NCBI GenBank assembly: GCA_019055375.1
Contig: JAHQIW010003706.1
Location: 28,063-92,062, forward strand
Length of the DNA stretch: 64,000 bases
DNA from: Parelaphostrongylus tenuis
Taxonomy: Eukaryota > Nematoda > Chromadorea > Rhabditida > Metastrongylidae
Direction of reading: 5' to 3'
Shown here piece by piece: positions 1 to 12,700 of the stretch; within the stretch, counting starts at the first letter, position 1; each line of letters begins with the position of its first letter. Both the position numbers and the translations under genes were made by a program. Below the pieces are notes generated by a model. That model saw only the letters and a list, made by a program, of their open reading frames with translations. It was not told where the DNA came from and searched no databases.

Positions 1-174
1 ATCACAAGAAACTATGACAAGGCAGAGGGGTATGCCCGAACACTCTGCATCCGTGCACGTATCATTCATTATAGCTATCGTTTAGAAGAGCGATGGTCGA
101 TCTTCGACCTTCCGCCACCAACTTTTATAGATCTGATACAGCTCCTATGTAACAAAATAAAGTGCCTTATACCC

Positions 175-282
175 AGTGATGTAGAGTGATGTGCAAAACT
201 TCTGCGTCAGGCGGGACTCGAACTCACATCTCACTCCATCCGGGAGCGCGTAATCTAACCCGCTGCACTACTGACGCCCGTT
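175..282 (-). repeat. SINE-3 copy / tRNA pseudogene
   Basis: Minus strand GCGTCAGTAGTGCAGCGGG ... GAGTTCGAGTCCCGCCTGACGC: GCGTCAG and CTGACGC pair as a perfect acceptor stem, box B is good, but the D arm is poor. Tail GTTTTGCACATCACTCTAC is shared by other copies, so a SINE rather than a working tRNA. Confidence 0.65.
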
Positions 283-1110
283 TTCTCATCACTCTTTCTA
301 CGCTCAACGCATCTATCTGTCAGCAAGCAACCGTCAACGGTTGTCCCGGTAGTCGGTAAAGTGCTTTGTATCAAACAAAGAATGGCAGCAGAGCAGCAGA
401 GCGGTAACTTCGGTGACGAAGTGGTTGCACGAGCCCCCGAGTTATGGCTACAACGCGGGTTAGTTCCCCCCTGGAGTCGAAAGTCTTCCAAACCACTCAG
501 CAATCTTGAATACTCAGTGCTCTCATTCTTCCCTGTTCCAAAGTCGTGCACGTTCCAATCAGGCTGATATAGTGCCGAGCAGGCCACCGACCTTGTCATT
601 TCACTCCATCGTATAGTCCTTTATAACAAATCTCTCATTGAATGTCCAGCTCCACTAGCGTTCCGATCCATTCAGGCTGACTTATTGATAGGTTGCTATG
701 AAGAAAAAACCCCTTTCACATGTGGTATAGCGACTTTCTATAGATCGAATTGTTGAAACAGATGCCATTAGTCAAAATGCACTTCCTCACAGGTCTAGTG
801 GTTTCTCAAGGTCTTCGACGTAGCTGTGCACTATTTGAAGCTTTCTCGGACTATGCGAGGGTACCTAGAAGGTTTATTCGATTAACGACTGGATGTCTTC
901 ATCTTTCTCATTACCCGATTAATCCAAGCCGATTCCGAAAATCCTACAGAGTCCTAAGCTGAGAAATCATTGAAGAAAAAGTTGATTCAAGCCTGGATTG
1001 AAGAATGGTCGGTTTCTAAGATAAAATCATTCGCGAAACGGAGCTGTGGTTTCACGGTCAAGCCGCACAAAACACTGACTACTTTGTTGGAGAGAAAGTT
1101 TCCATCGTTT
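283..1110. other. Intergenic, no gene seen
   Basis: Short overlapping frames only, on both strands and without splice context. Nothing recognised between the SINE-3 copy and the mariner remnant. Confidence 0.5.
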
Positions 1111-1160
1111 GATAAAGCATTCAAAATTCGTGCATATATTGAGACAACAAACAACAACAA

Positions 1161-1701
1161 CTATTCTTCAAAATACAGGCCATCATTATCCACCACTTTA
1201 TGCCATCAGTCCGCCAGATTTCGGATCTGATCGAAGTACCACTCTTTCGGCTTTGAATCAAAGAACTCTTAACATGCTTCTTCAACTTCATCGAAAGATT
1301 CTTCAAATCGGCGACCTTCCAAAAAGTGCTGCATTGATTGGAATTGGTCGTAATCAGATGGAGCAACGTCCGGACTCTAGAGTGGATGCGGTAGAACTCT
1401 CAACTCCGTCCAATTCCTCAAACTTTGCCTTGGTCTTTTTCACAAGAACTTGATGGCGGCTCATTTTCCAACCAGAAATCAAGTCTTCATCATTGAGTTC
1501 GGTTGGCCGTCAGGATCGCTGTCTGTCGGTTAACTCTTCATTTACGGCCTTGAACTCATAAAATCGCTCGCGAACTGTTGATTCTCCAACCGTACGGTCA
1601 CCTCAAGCATTGTCGATTCGGCGAGCAGCATCAGCAGCATTTGAACGAAATTTGTACTCGTAAAGCATCAACAAACGTTTTTGTTCCCTGGACAATTCCA
1701 T
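1161..1701 (-). pseudogene. Mariner transposase remnant, internally deleted
   Basis: On the minus strand the frame starts ELSREQKRLLMLYEY (N-terminal helix-turn-helix region of mariner), continues VGESTVRERFYEFK, then after a gap resumes at the C-terminus with YSPDVAPSDYDQF, FFDSKPKEWYFDQI and DRWHKVVDNDGLYF. It covers about 180 codons against roughly 345 for a full transposase and includes in-frame stops and frame changes. The third catalytic Asp (APSD) survives; the central catalytic region is lost. Non-autonomous and dead. Confidence 0.85.
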
Positions 1702-2154
1702 TCTGCAGTAGATATAGACAAATTGTATATCAATAGATGCGCAAGAAAAAGACCTTCCAAAAGATATGAAAATCACACACGATTCACTCTAGAAAAAAAG
1801 GACATTCCCATCCAAACGATGGAGATTTTCTTTCCAACCTAATAGGGGGTGGACAAGTTGGACACTCCCTTCTTTCGAAGAACCGAAGACATTCACGTTG
1901 CTCTTCTTCTTCTCCAGAGCTCATTGCTGTTGTTTCATTATCGAAAATACTTGCTAAGAGCATGTAAAGAAAAGCCAACATGTCCAACTTGTTGTGAATA
2001 ACCCTCCAAGGTGTTCCATAAACCCTACCTTGACAATTTCCATTCGCGATCTTTCCTTACAGCCTACTTCTCAGAGCCATTTGGGCGTCGTTAGTGTTCC
2101 ACTTTCACTAAAAAAGCCTTCAAAGCCTAGTCAAAAGACACAGCTTCTTACAAC

Positions 2155-2232
2155 TCTGTGGTGTCGTGGTAGCAGGCATTCCCGGTATGGGTGAAACGCG
2201 GGTTTAACTCCCGTCTGAGGTCGAATCTTGCT
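2155..2232 (+). repeat. SINE-5 tRNA-like copy
   Basis: GTCGTGGTAGCAGGCATTCC and CGCGGGTTTAACTCCCGTCT, then GAGGTCGAATCTTGC. Box B is altered (GGTTTAACTCC). Confidence 0.5.
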
Positions 2233-2369
2233 TACCCCTATATTCTCTTAGATACAGTTGCTTACGGCGTCAGAGACTCGACACGTCATTCTTGAGGTTT
2301 CCTTCACATAAAAGGTAGATGGATAGAGCTCTTGGTGTGGTTAATTCCTCAACGAAGAGCCCTGCGCTC

Positions 2370-2585
2370 AGCCTCATCGAACATCGTTCGAGGTGCTTGA
2401 TTGCATACCTGGCCCTTGCGGTGACCTACCGATGTACCAAACCAGTGCTGCTGCCGTCCAAGACAAGTCAGGTAGCAATTCAGCGAACACGGAGAGATGG
2501 AGAGCTGATGAGCGTTGAGCGGGATCGAACAATTGACTGCGTGTGTCGCATGACACCTCTAACCAATGCGTCACACGAACGCGTC
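2370..2585 (-). repeat. SINE-2 copy (tRNA-derived)
   Basis: Head on the minus strand has the box A-like TGGTTAGAGGTG and box B-like GATCCCGCTC; body contains CAAACCAGTGCTGCTG. Same family as 31070-31362. Confidence 0.7.
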
Positions 2586-2842
2586 TTCTTTCATCAAGTG
2601 ATTTCTACTCTTTATAACATGCCTATTTTCATACAATTCGGTGAGGACTTACGACGGATCAGAGGTCGCTGGATGATAAGCGTAATGAGATCTCTCTGAC
2701 TCATAACGTACCACAAAACGCACTGATCATGGGTCGCGTAAAACAAAGAGATACATGAAATACAAAGCCAGCTTACTGAACCTTGAATTAAGACATATCG
2801 CACGTCAAGCTAAAAACTTCGTCTCCAGTAATACTGCAATGG

Positions 2843-3005
2843 CGTGCGCCGTGGCTGAGTGGTTGTGATGCCCGTCGCGGCGCGCGTGGGATCGAACCCC
2901 AGCCAACACTCTGTGGCAGCCAACAATGAACGCCCTAAGGAACGCCGCAGCTAGGCTATCCTCGAGATTGTAAAGAGACGAGGTCAGCCACATTCTACGA
3001 CGTTC
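2843..3005 (+). repeat. SINE-1 copy (tRNA-derived)
   Basis: Head GCCGTGGCTGAGTGGTTGTG with box B-like GGGATCGAACCCC. Body AATGAACGCCCTAAGGAACG then GGCTATCCTCGAGATTG and end GACGTTC. Confidence 0.75.
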
Positions 3006-3087
3006 AAGCATCACCAATCGATCATCACATAATCTTTGCTGAATAAGCGAATAGTAGAAAGTTGATAAGAATAGAATCATCCAATAA

Positions 3088-3150
3088 TCTAGAGTGATGT
3101 GCAAAACCTTTCACGTTAGGCGAGGCTCGAACCCGCATTTCACCCTGGTC
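3088..3150 (-). repeat. SINE-3 fragment
   Basis: AGAGTGATGTGCAAAACCTT and GGCGAGGCTCGAACCCGC match the copy at 175-282. Confidence 0.6.
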
Positions 3151-3255
3151 CGAGTAGTGCACGTGGATGGTTTGGTGAGCCATGAGCGCGAGATCGAACC
3201 ATCGACCTTGTGTGCGACGCTGAGTACCTCTAACCACTGCGCCACATGCGCTCTT
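3150..3255 (-). repeat. SINE-2 head fused to a SINE-3 piece
   Basis: Box A TGGCGCAGTGGTTAGAGGTA and a box B-like GATGGTTCGATCTCGCGC on the minus strand; the body is replaced by a SINE-3 fragment at 3088-3150. Confidence 0.65.
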
Positions 3256-3639
3256 GATATTGACATTTCAAAAAATTAATAGAAAAGAAAACACTCAAAC
3301 AAAACCACTACGAAGTATTTCCTAAGTGTCCATGAACAGGGGCGTAAACAAAAGCAGAACCTCAATTGATGAGCCCCTCAGCCTCTCCTGCACTGTCTTC
3401 TTCGAACCGCGCCACAGACGCGTCGCGAGCACAAGCGTGCTCTATTCGATAAGGACAAATCGCGACCGAGCGGCTACCGTATGCCATTCTTCGTCGGACC
3501 CGTCGGCGGTGATTAAACCGCGAAACTTAAAATTTAAATGGTGTTTGAAGTCTGGCGAACGTCATGGCTTGTTGATGTCCTGCTTTCTTCCGCACGATGT
3601 GGTAGTTTTTCCGATTTTTTGTCGCGCAACGACTCGTAA

Positions 3640-4190
3640 GTGCTTTAATATTCTTTTAGGGTTCTTTCTGATTATGAGAGAACAAGTGAAAAACCGACCT
3701 CATTTGCTGAAGAAGAAGTTTTCATGGAAGTCTTAGTGATCATTCGAAAGCTTAGATTTCTGGCTACAACCCAACGTCGCCAGTTTTTGAAAAGACCCTT
3801 TCATAACGCCGTAAAATCCACGCAAAACTCTATCTCGGACGCGCATATTTCTCGCCGGCCAGAGCTCTTTCTTCGGACTATTAGTAATCATTCGGTTGCG
3901 TAATCGTTCTAATTTCAGCGCTCTACTTATATCCTCAAAAAACCGGAAATGATTTGCGGTATCGGATGATTACTAATAATCCAAAGAAAAAGCTCTGTCC
4001 GCCGAGAAATATGCGCTTCTGAGACATAGCTTTTTTTGTGAATTTTACAGCGTTATAAAAGGGTGTCCAGAAAAACCGGCGACCTGGCGCTGCAGTCTGA
4101 AATTTCAGCTTTCGAATGGTTACGAACACTCCTATGAAATGTTCCTCTCCAGCGAATGTAGTCGGTTTTTCATTTGTTCCTATGTAATTG
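3640..4190. repeat. Foldback family C element, ~550 bp
   Basis: Inverted ends GAAAAACCGACCTCATTTGC and CAGCGAATGTAGTCGGTTTTTC; inner pairs GCATATTTCTCGCCGGCCAG and CCGCCGAGAAATATGCGC. Spans the whole interval. Confidence 0.8.
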
Positions 4191-4654
4191 CAAACTATCG
4201 TCTTTTATGTTATGATTTAGCTGATACCAGGATGTCGATTATTGGGATTTATTCGGCTGACGATTCGACGCGTTTCGTCTTCTTCAAGGCCGATGATACG
4301 AGTCGATCGTCCACGGTCGTTCGCCCTTTCCTTATGGATTTTCGCCCTCGTTGTCGATCTCGGACTTCCTCCTTTCTTGTACTTTCTTTTTTTTTTCGAT
4401 GCTCGTTTCTTTTCGTACAAAAACATCTTATTTCCTCTTGTACAAGTCATTCGAAGGCTCATAAGAAGCGCCGACGAAAGTCATTTTGTTCTCGATGCGG
4501 TTAAGATCAATGTTTGGTGATTTATTCCTGTATCGGAAAGGTGGAGGTGTTTCGCTGACTGAGTTGACAACCTGATCTCTTCACATTCTGATGAAGGTGA
4601 AATCCTCTGAACTATCAGCTGTTTAGATCACTTTTACCTTGACAACTATTCTCA

Positions 4655-4842
4655 TCGGGAGGCTTGTAGCCGACTGGGTAGTGACGCTCATCGCGGGGTT
4701 GGGCCCTCCACTCCCCCCTACTTCCCTCCCTCTCCAATACTGTCCGCGAATCGATAACGAACGCTCTACGAAACGCCTTCAGCCTGGCTATCCTCTAGAT
4801 TGCGAGGGGACGCGCTCGACGAGTATTCCACGACGTTCGTAA
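4655..4842 (+). repeat. SINE-1 copy
   Basis: TGTAGCCGACTGGGTAGTGA head; body ACGAACGCTCTACGAAACGC, GGCTATCCTCTAGATTGCGA, end CCACGACGTTCGT. Confidence 0.75.
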
Positions 4843-4920
4843 TGATGAAATCTCCAAGCAAGAGAAGAAACGAATCGAATGCTAGCACTGGGACCTGCAC
4901 AGTAAGCAACAACCTGCAAT

Positions 4921-4950
4921 ACGGGTGAAATAAAATAAAATAAAATGAAA
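4921..4950. repeat. TAAAA microsatellite
   Basis: AATAA-type pentamers repeated about five times just after a SINE-1 copy. Confidence 0.85.
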
Positions 4951-5179
4951 TATGTTGGTCAATCCTGAGGAAATGCTGAAATAGTATTATTAATAGTGAA
5001 GGCGATTGCGGATTTTGCCCCACATGCTGCTAGGAAATACTAGTGCTCTTCTCTATGTCGTCGAGGAGGAGTAGCGAACCCGTTTCTTTCTATAAACGAA
5101 AATCTTTTATTCTTAACAAGTTTTCTTTATTTGAGCGCTCTTTTAGCGGTGGCATGATGTTCTAAGTTTAAATCCACTA

Positions 5180-5300
5180 TCAATGAGTAATTTGCAAAAC
5201 GTTGCACCTCAGTCGGGGAAGTCGAATCCTCATCTAACCTTATTCGGGAGGGAAGGAGGGAAAGGAGAGGGGTGCTCACTGTTTTCTCTACGTCACTGAT
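5180..5300 (-). repeat. SINE-3 copy, diverged
   Basis: GAGTAATTTGCAAAACGTTG and GGGGAAGTCGAATCCTCATC keep the tail and box B layout. Confidence 0.45.
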
Positions 5301-5889
5301 CGTTACCAACGAATATTTGTGACATCATACAGTTGTTTGAAGCGGTAAAATAGGTGGATATCCTGTTGATTTTTCAGATGATTGAGCTCGTAAGAGGTTA
5401 GTACTGAAGCCTTGATTCGAGTAACCGACGTCTTCGTTTTCTTCAGAGCTGGCGATTTGACCCGATTGCCGAGCGGAGAACGTTGAAGCGTTAGCCGAAT
5501 AAACGTTTCGATACCAACCTCATGTAAGCTCGAGCGTACGAAATTATTGGTTTTTTCTAGAGGATTTTAGTAAAAATTCGTTCCAGAACATCCCTATCTT
5601 TTCACTTTTGTTCTTCAGGGCTATTTGCTCGAATTCCTTTAGATTCTTTCGTTCGTTACAACTGCTTGATCAAAGTTCAGATCGAATTGGCCTCGTGATA
5701 ACTCATATCGATTATTTGCCAATCTTTTTATTTGATGTACTTTCTTTTGCAGCTTTCGGCCGTCGTACACTTTTGAAAAAGGAGAGGCAACGAAGACAAC
5801 ACTACTTTGAAAGCGTGTAACCCCTCTCTGCTTGTAATCGCCTGATCAAGAAAGCACTGCTTCAAATGGAAATGATACAATCCAGTAAA

Positions 5890-6180
5890 TGATTTCTCGG
5901 TCCTTTCCGATTACAAGAGGACAAGTGGAAAACCGACCTCATTCGCTGGCGAAGAAGTTTTTATATGAGTGTTAGTAACCAATGGAAAGCTTAGATTTCT
6001 GACTACAGCCCCACGTCACCGATTTCGAAAATAGCCTTTCGTAACGTTGCGAAATCCGGTGAAATGGGGCTGTAGCCAAAAGTCTCAACTTTCGAATAGT
6101 TACTAATACTCCTATGGAGAGTTCTCCAGCGAACGAGGTCGGTTTTTCATTTGCCCCCTTATAATAAGAAAGAACCAATT
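5890..6180. repeat. Foldback family C element, short version
   Basis: GGAAAACCGACCTCATTCGC and GCGAACGAGGTCGGTTTTTC; inner CTACAGCCCCACGTCACCG faces GGGGCTGTAGCC. The central half of the 3640-4190 form is deleted. Confidence 0.8.
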
Positions 6181-6536
6181 TCACTACAGGTCTCTTCTGA
6201 GGCAGTAAATAGATGGGGATAGAGATGGAGAGTGGATGCTTGTTGCGTCTCATCTCTGTCTATTCTGTCCTATAAATAAGCTGCAATCGCGATAGATTTG
6301 TCCTGCTCGAAAATACCCGAGGAAGGATAGGTGTTCCGAAGGGTTTGATGTATGTCTTATTCAAAACAAGAGACATGTTACTAAGTACGATGTTGATTAA
6401 GAAAGAGATGAGTGCTTCGATGGCTTAAGAGTAGTTCAATATTAGCTTAGATATCAACTAAAGTGCTGAAACCATGCTGCTGCTTGTAGTATCTTGAAGC
6501 ATTAGTCATGTGATAGTTAGCAGTGGAATACCGGAG

Positions 6537-6695
6537 CCGGTGGCCGAGTGGTTAGTGTTGCTTAACACGGGTCGACGGTTGTCGGTCCCTCACCTTCCAG
6601 CTCTCTCCTGCCTTCAGTTACGAACGCCCTACGAAATTTGCTACCTTGGCTGTTCTCGAGGTTTTAAGGAGCTTCCGTTATTCTATGACGTTCGT
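6537..6695 (+). repeat. SINE-1 copy
   Basis: GTGGCCGAGTGGTTAGTGTT is a near-perfect box A; body ACGAACGCCCTACGAAATTTG to GACGTTCGTG. Confidence 0.75.
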
Positions 6696-6699
6696 GAAA

Positions 6700-7600
6700 A
6701 AGACGGCTGAAATTCGCAGGGCAAGCGATGTTGCGAGGAGACGCTAGAGGGCCCGCACGGTGGAAAGAGAACTGTGATACGGGTCAAATGAAGTGATAAA
6801 GAAAGTAAATAGAGTACCTAGGATGACGTCATAGAGCAGTAATAACTGCCCTATGGAGCAATCGATTCCTATGTTTTTCATGACCTTCGCCATGTCACCA
6901 ACGTGTTCTATGCCGCCATCTATAAAGTGTGTCATGATTTCGAAGATCATAATTTTGTCGTCTTTGTGGATTTATCGTTGATTGAAAAAGTCGGAAATGT
7001 TGCTAGCCCGCGCTTGACGAGGGTTGAGTTTCCTGGTATGCCTTGGGATTTCGCCCTGGTTCTCTCGTAGTCATGGGCTTCATCGTGCGCTTATCACCAG
7101 CCTTTATGAGACGCTCCATCCATATACTGCGTAATTACCCGCTCACTCTCATGCTGGCTGACTCCAGTGCAACCAGGGGTATTGTGGCGACATGGGGCCA
7201 CCCACCGGGAGCTAGCGGGGCTGCGATATTGATCGATCGTCGTTCCGCTCTTCACTATACACTGACCGCACGCTGTCACGTCGTCGCCCCTACTGACCAC
7301 TGACTGACTGGACGCTTACCACAACTCGATGGCACTGCCGGCAAGTTACAGTCCTCTGGACAACAGTTTGAGAGTTCTTTCCTCTACCTCCCTCATCTCC
7401 TTCTCCTTAGACTTGTGGGACTGAGAGGGGTCTGCTGTGCATTGTGAGAATTCCTCGAAATCTTCGGGTTGATAATGCGCTCTATTTTTTGCTGACACCT
7501 GCCTCGAGACATTTTCCGAGTGAAGGAAATTCTTTTCATTTTGCCGTTCCGTGACCACTGCTATGATGTTCTGATTATATGTCCAAGGACACCGAGTGAC
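6700..7600. other. Intergenic, no gene seen
   Basis: GC-rich 7040-7310 is open on both strands (about 86 and 68 codons) but has no start context, splice sites or recognisable motif; it looks like an old repeat. Confidence 0.4.
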
Positions 7601-7604
7601 AAGG

Positions 7605-7682
7605 CAAAGATTCCGACCTAAGGAGGGAGTCGAACCCCCGTCTCATCGTATGCCAGGGCGGAGGCTACCATGTTTCACATGC
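7605..7682 (-). repeat. SINE-5 tRNA-like copy
   Basis: Minus strand GGTAGCCTCCGCCCTGGCAT then GGGGGTTCGACTCCCTCC, a perfect box B, followed by AGGTCGGAATCTTTGCC. Confidence 0.55.
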
Positions 7683-8139
7683 TGCTCAGGATTGAAGGTT
7701 GTTGAGAATTACTGAGGACAAAACGAAGCGCTCACTGACATAGTTTCTACATTTTCGTCGTTTTTTCTTGTCTTTTTTGTGGAAACTTTCTTTTTCTTGT
7801 TGTACGTAAAGTTTCATCTATTAGTGGTATTGATAAAAAATATCAGAGTCATTTACGACACAAAACCCAATAATAATTCACAGAATTTCTTCTGTAGGCC
7901 GATTAAATCTGAAATTTATTTCATTAATAATTGAAAAAAAATTTATTGAGAATTTCCCAGATTGGTAGAGTCGGTTTTGGGACTTACTGCAGGTGCCTAA
8001 CCACATTAAAGTCCTGAACGTAGTTGTATCAAGGCTTTTTAATATGTTTATATGTTGTTAATTAAAACTTTTACATTGTATGTTTGATTATTTTTTCTCA
8101 AAGAAAAATATTTCGAAAGAATCAAAAATCTTTTCAAGG

Positions 8140-8980
8140 TTCTATTTGGTTATGAGGAAATGAATGGAAAACCGGCCTCATTTGCTGGAGAGAAGTTTTC
8201 TATAGGAGTGTTAGTAAGTATTCGAAAGCTGAGACTTCAGACTACACCCCCACATCGCCGATTTTCGAAAAACCTCATCTTTTTGATCTTCCTAGAGGAG
8301 GGAATTTCTTGCGTTGCAGACGCGCATGTTCCTCGTCGCGCAGAGCTCTTTTTTTGAACTGCTAGTAATCACTCGATAGCGTAATCATTTCTGATTCCAA
8401 CACTGTGCTCATATCCTGAAAAAACCATTTCCCTGAAGCACAACAGGCAAAATAAGTTCGAATTCCCATCTGCTTTCACAGCCATCTTGAGCCAATTCAC
8501 GTGCCTGTGAGTGAAGCCGCCACGTGAACTGTTGCCGCGGCAGTTCTCCACGCGTTCGTATGCCCGAAAAATTGATGTTCATGGAACGTGGAGGACGCAA
8601 CCATCCGCGCAAACACACGTGAATTGGCCAGATTGGCCCTTGATCTCAGATGGAATTCCAACTTATCTGACCTGCTCCGTTTTGGAGAAACGGTTTTTTC
8701 GGGATATAAGCGCAGCGTTGGAATCAAATTCGTTTATGCTATCGAATGATTACTGATAGCCTAAAGAAAGAGCTCTCTTCGGCAAGTAATATGCGTGCTT
8801 GAAGCCAAAAATTTCCTCATGTAGCGACGTCAAAAGAAAAGCCCTTTTTGAAAATCGGCGACGTGGGGCTGTAACCTGAACTTGCAGCTTTCAAATGGTT
8901 ACTAAAACTCCTATGAAAAGTTCCTCTCCAGCGAATGAGATCGGGTTTTCATTTGTCCCGTCATAACTCTAAGGAGCCAA
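8140..8980. repeat. Foldback family C element with extra internal sequence
   Basis: GGAAAACCGGCCTCATTTGC and CCAGCGAATGAGATCGGGTTTTC ends; about 300 bases more than 3640-4190, the centre itself showing GAATTGGCC / GGCCAATTC-type pairing around 8480-8640. Confidence 0.7.
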
Positions 8981-9243
8981 AATATTCCCTAGAAAAATCA
9001 GTTAAATCATTTCGAGTGATTCTATCGTGTAAAGAAGAATCTCCCTGTTAATGATGAGTATTATTTATATTAAATTTCTATTGTCAACACATGTAGAAAC
9101 AGAAAGAAAATGAACAGTCTGTGACGGACGAGTCAAAAGTTTAGAAGCGGTTGCAACTATATGAGAATCGCAACAATTCAAAAGTTCGACTTTCTATAAA
9201 CCTCGGCATAATTAATTGTTATATGAAAATCGAGAAAACTTAT

Positions 9244-9489
9244 CTTGATTAGCTGACGCGAGGTTGGTAAAGTAGTCGTAGCGATTCGGCTGACGTTTCG
9301 GCGACCCGCCTTCTTCAGAGCTTGGGCGTACGTACTATTAGTCTATTTGAAGGATTCAAATAAAAGAATAAACCAGGTAGACTAATACTACATTCGCTCA
9401 GGCTCTGAAGAAGGCGAGCCGCCGAAACTTCAGCCGAATCGCTACGACTACTTCGGGTCAGCTCGCCAACCTCGCGTCAGCTAATCAAG
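9244..9489. repeat. Large hairpin upstream of the cyclin gene
   Basis: Arms of about 110 bases: CTTGATTAGCTGACGCGAGG ... GCGATTCGGCTGACGTTTCGG facing CCGAAACTTCAGCCGAATCGC ... CCTCGCGTCAGCTAATCAAG. One 11-base insertion in the right arm; loop around AAGGATTCAAATAAAAGAAT. It ends 222 bases before the cyclin ATG. Confidence 0.9.
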
Positions 9490-9711
9490 ATGTTTTTCTC
9501 GATTTTCATATGTATATGGGAATCACAATTCGTCTCTGTGGCGTAGGAAACAACAGTTCCATATGATCCGGCGTTTGCTGTTTCCTCGATTTTTCCTATT
9601 CCGATACTACTGGTTTTTTTCCTGTCGACTATCGAGCAATTTAGAATCGATTAACACGACTTGTCACTTTTGAGTTGTTTTCCTCTTGAAGTGAGTTTTA
9701 GTTTTTCCTCG

Positions 9712-12700
9712 ATGCCACCTCCAGCGCGAGCTGGATTGTCCCTTGTCCAGCGTGATCGAAATATCGCTACTCAACCCACTAGCAAACTAACACGTCAGCA
9801 TGGAACAAGCAATTTGTTGAAGGCCGATTACAATCGAGGAGGTCTCAAAGACAACAAGGATCCAACAGTTAGTTCACGTGTACTTGTTATATTGGAGTGA
9901 CAATAATTTTTTCGGGATTTTTCGTTTTTGTTGATTATTTTTCATGCATTTAAGCATTTGTTTTTGCCATCATTTAGAGCAGCATCTTACGATTATTTCG
10001 ATCGCAGCGATACTCGTACAGCATCAACAATCGTTTTTGATTCTCAGGACAATCCGTCTTCAAGCAAATGTTTAGGTGTTATAGATCAAAATAAGCGCAA
10101 GAAGCTCTAAGTGATAGTAAAAACAAATTTAAATGAATGAAAAATAATCAGCGAAAACGGAAGAGTGCGAAAAATTTCTTGCCAACTCAAGAGACATCAG
10201 AAGGTTGGATAAAATCAAGTGTGAATGTCTTAAGAATTGTGCAACGGTGTAGCATTGTTTAATAAAGGCTCGACGCTAGGCATTTCCCACGTTTTACGTC
10301 GTTTAGCAGCCGGACACAGCAGCTCATGGTCCATCCATTGTCCCACAAGCTCGAGCCGTTGTTCCAAATGTGAAGTCGTCATTTGATGTCTACTGTGACG
10401 ACGAGGATGAGAATAACATAATTCATAAGCTCGAAAAACAGTGCCAGAAAGAAAAGCTTCTCAATCAAGAAGTAGCAAAGGTAAAGTACTTCAATATGAT
10501 CTCAATAAAGTGTCGATCTATACGATATGCCAATGTAATTTTAGCAAAAACCTGCCGCTCCTCGTAAGCCTTTGGGAAATCTTCCGATCCCAGTTTCCGA
10601 CTACACGTCCGATGACGAGGTTGGTTACATTTGTATTTAATTTATCATGCAAATTCCTGTACTTGTATTATCAGGAAGCACTTTTTGCAGGGACTTTTTT
10701 GCTGGGCACAGATTTTTCGCTGGTCTGTTTTTAATCCTTCGAAGCTTATAACCCGGCAATCTCAATCCTATACTTTTTTTAAATACTGTTTTATAGAAGA
10801 GCCTTTCACTGCGTTGTAACAGCGGGAATAAAATTGAGTATTATACTCGTCGCTTTTTGGCACGTTTTCAGCTGGATAAGACCTTTCCTCTATACTATCA
10901 CTGATCATCATACAACGTATACCTCAGCGATCCCAACATTTTGCTCAATTTCAGAAAAAACCTTTTTAGTACGTTCTAGCAATGAAAATCAATTTGAATT
11001 CCACATGCGGCGCGCATTTCTTGTGGGCTAGGTCGCAAAGCAATTCACACATTCTGCGCGATTTTCGTTATTGAATCTATAGTTTTTTTCATTTTGCCAA
11101 AAAAAAAGCAGATAAGATTCTGGCTCAGATACTCCAGGATTTTCTCTACAAATTGTTATGCTTCTCTGATAGATTTAGACTGCTTATGTTAAGACTTATT
11201 AGTGCGATCATTTGGTAATGTGAAATGGAACTTAAACGCCTAAGCCTACAGGACGGTAGAACAAATGTTCTTTTACAATTTCAATACAAAAAAACCTAAA
11301 AGTCCTTACGGAACGGATAAAAGTTTTCAAATAACTAACGGAAATGCGCACGATGGCGCGCGCTGCTTGTAATACGCAATGTTATTCTCACCGCTACAGC
11401 GGTATAAGAAGGGTTTTGTAGAAAAACAATTGCACTTTCAAAATCACCGAATTTCAAGCTTTCGAATGGTTACCAGAAGCTTAGTAAAAAAAAATCTCTG
11501 TCGAGCAAAACAGGCCTCTACTAAAAGGTGCTTTCGATTACAAATAATTACCGAATTCCTCATGATTCAACCTCTCTACTTTTAGGAAGTGTTCTCAGCG
11601 TTCTCACAAGTTCCTTCTAATCCGGCTACTATTCGTTCCGAATTCTCTAATTTTGGCGTAAACGATGATGACGAGAAATCTTCGCAGTATGGAAGTGCGC
11701 TCGATTTTGAATTAGACAGTCGTGACGAATACGTCACAGCATACTCTGAGAAGGAGCTGCGTGAAGACATCATTTTTGCAAATCCCGAATTCTCGGATGA
11801 CATATACAGGTAGGAGAGATTGTTTCTGTGGACGAAGTAGTCGTACGTAGGTGTGATGACTGATTTCCTTAAGGTACATGAGGGCTAGAGAAGTAAAAAT
11901 TCGACCGAAGTCGAACTATATGTCGAGGCAAGACGATATAAACGCGGAGATGCGCGCAATTCTCATAGACTGGTTGTCTGACGTCGTACAGGAATACAAA
12001 ATGCATCAGGTTAGATCGAATTTGCCCATTGTGGGTACAATTCTGTTATCGCGACCAGTTCTGTAGCCCTCTGGGGATAAACCCTTTTCCGTTTTTCCTC
12101 AGACTTCAACTAATTATAGTTTAAATCTTGGCTACTCCAATACTGAAGTTTCTTTTTCGCAGAACCTTAGGGCGCTGGGGCAGCGAAGGTAGGATCATAT
12201 CTCACACTCGAGGCGTATTTTTTGCTCTTTCAACAAACTTGTAATAGTTATTTGACGGTATAGATTTTGGTGATTCTGAAGCTAGGATTAGTTTTTGAGA
12301 ACGCCTTCACAGAGGATTGGAAGAACGAAAAAAAATTTATAGCGGGTTCATCTGGTTATGTGAAATGGAAATAAACTTAGTACTTATAGAGCGATAGAAC
12401 ACGGTTTTTCTACAATTTATGTGGAAAACTGAATTTCAACGAAGCGGAAATAAAATTTTCAATAAAAGCTAGGAAATTCGCGCCTTTCCGAGGCAGCTTT
12501 GAGGTTACTGCACCTAGCGTAATTCGAGTTGCGCGGGACAATGCGCGCCGAAGGTGAAACATACTCTTATCTTTGCTGCTAAAGCGCGCTGACGTGGCTC
12601 TTTCAGAAATGAAGCATAACTTCAAAGTAGCCGAGATTTGAATTATTCGATGACTACTAATGCCTTGAAGAGCGTAAAATGCCTAGTCCATTAAGGGTTG

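Noticed and set aside
175..282. Functional tRNA gene
   Set aside because: Acceptor stem and box B are good, but the D arm does not fold and the flanking sequence is shared with other copies, as in a SINE.
9961..10110. Extra cyclin exon after TTTAGAGCAGC
   Set aside because: The frame ends in a stop and the sequence matches a mariner fragment on the other strand; exon 10307-10480 joins exon 1 in phase without it.
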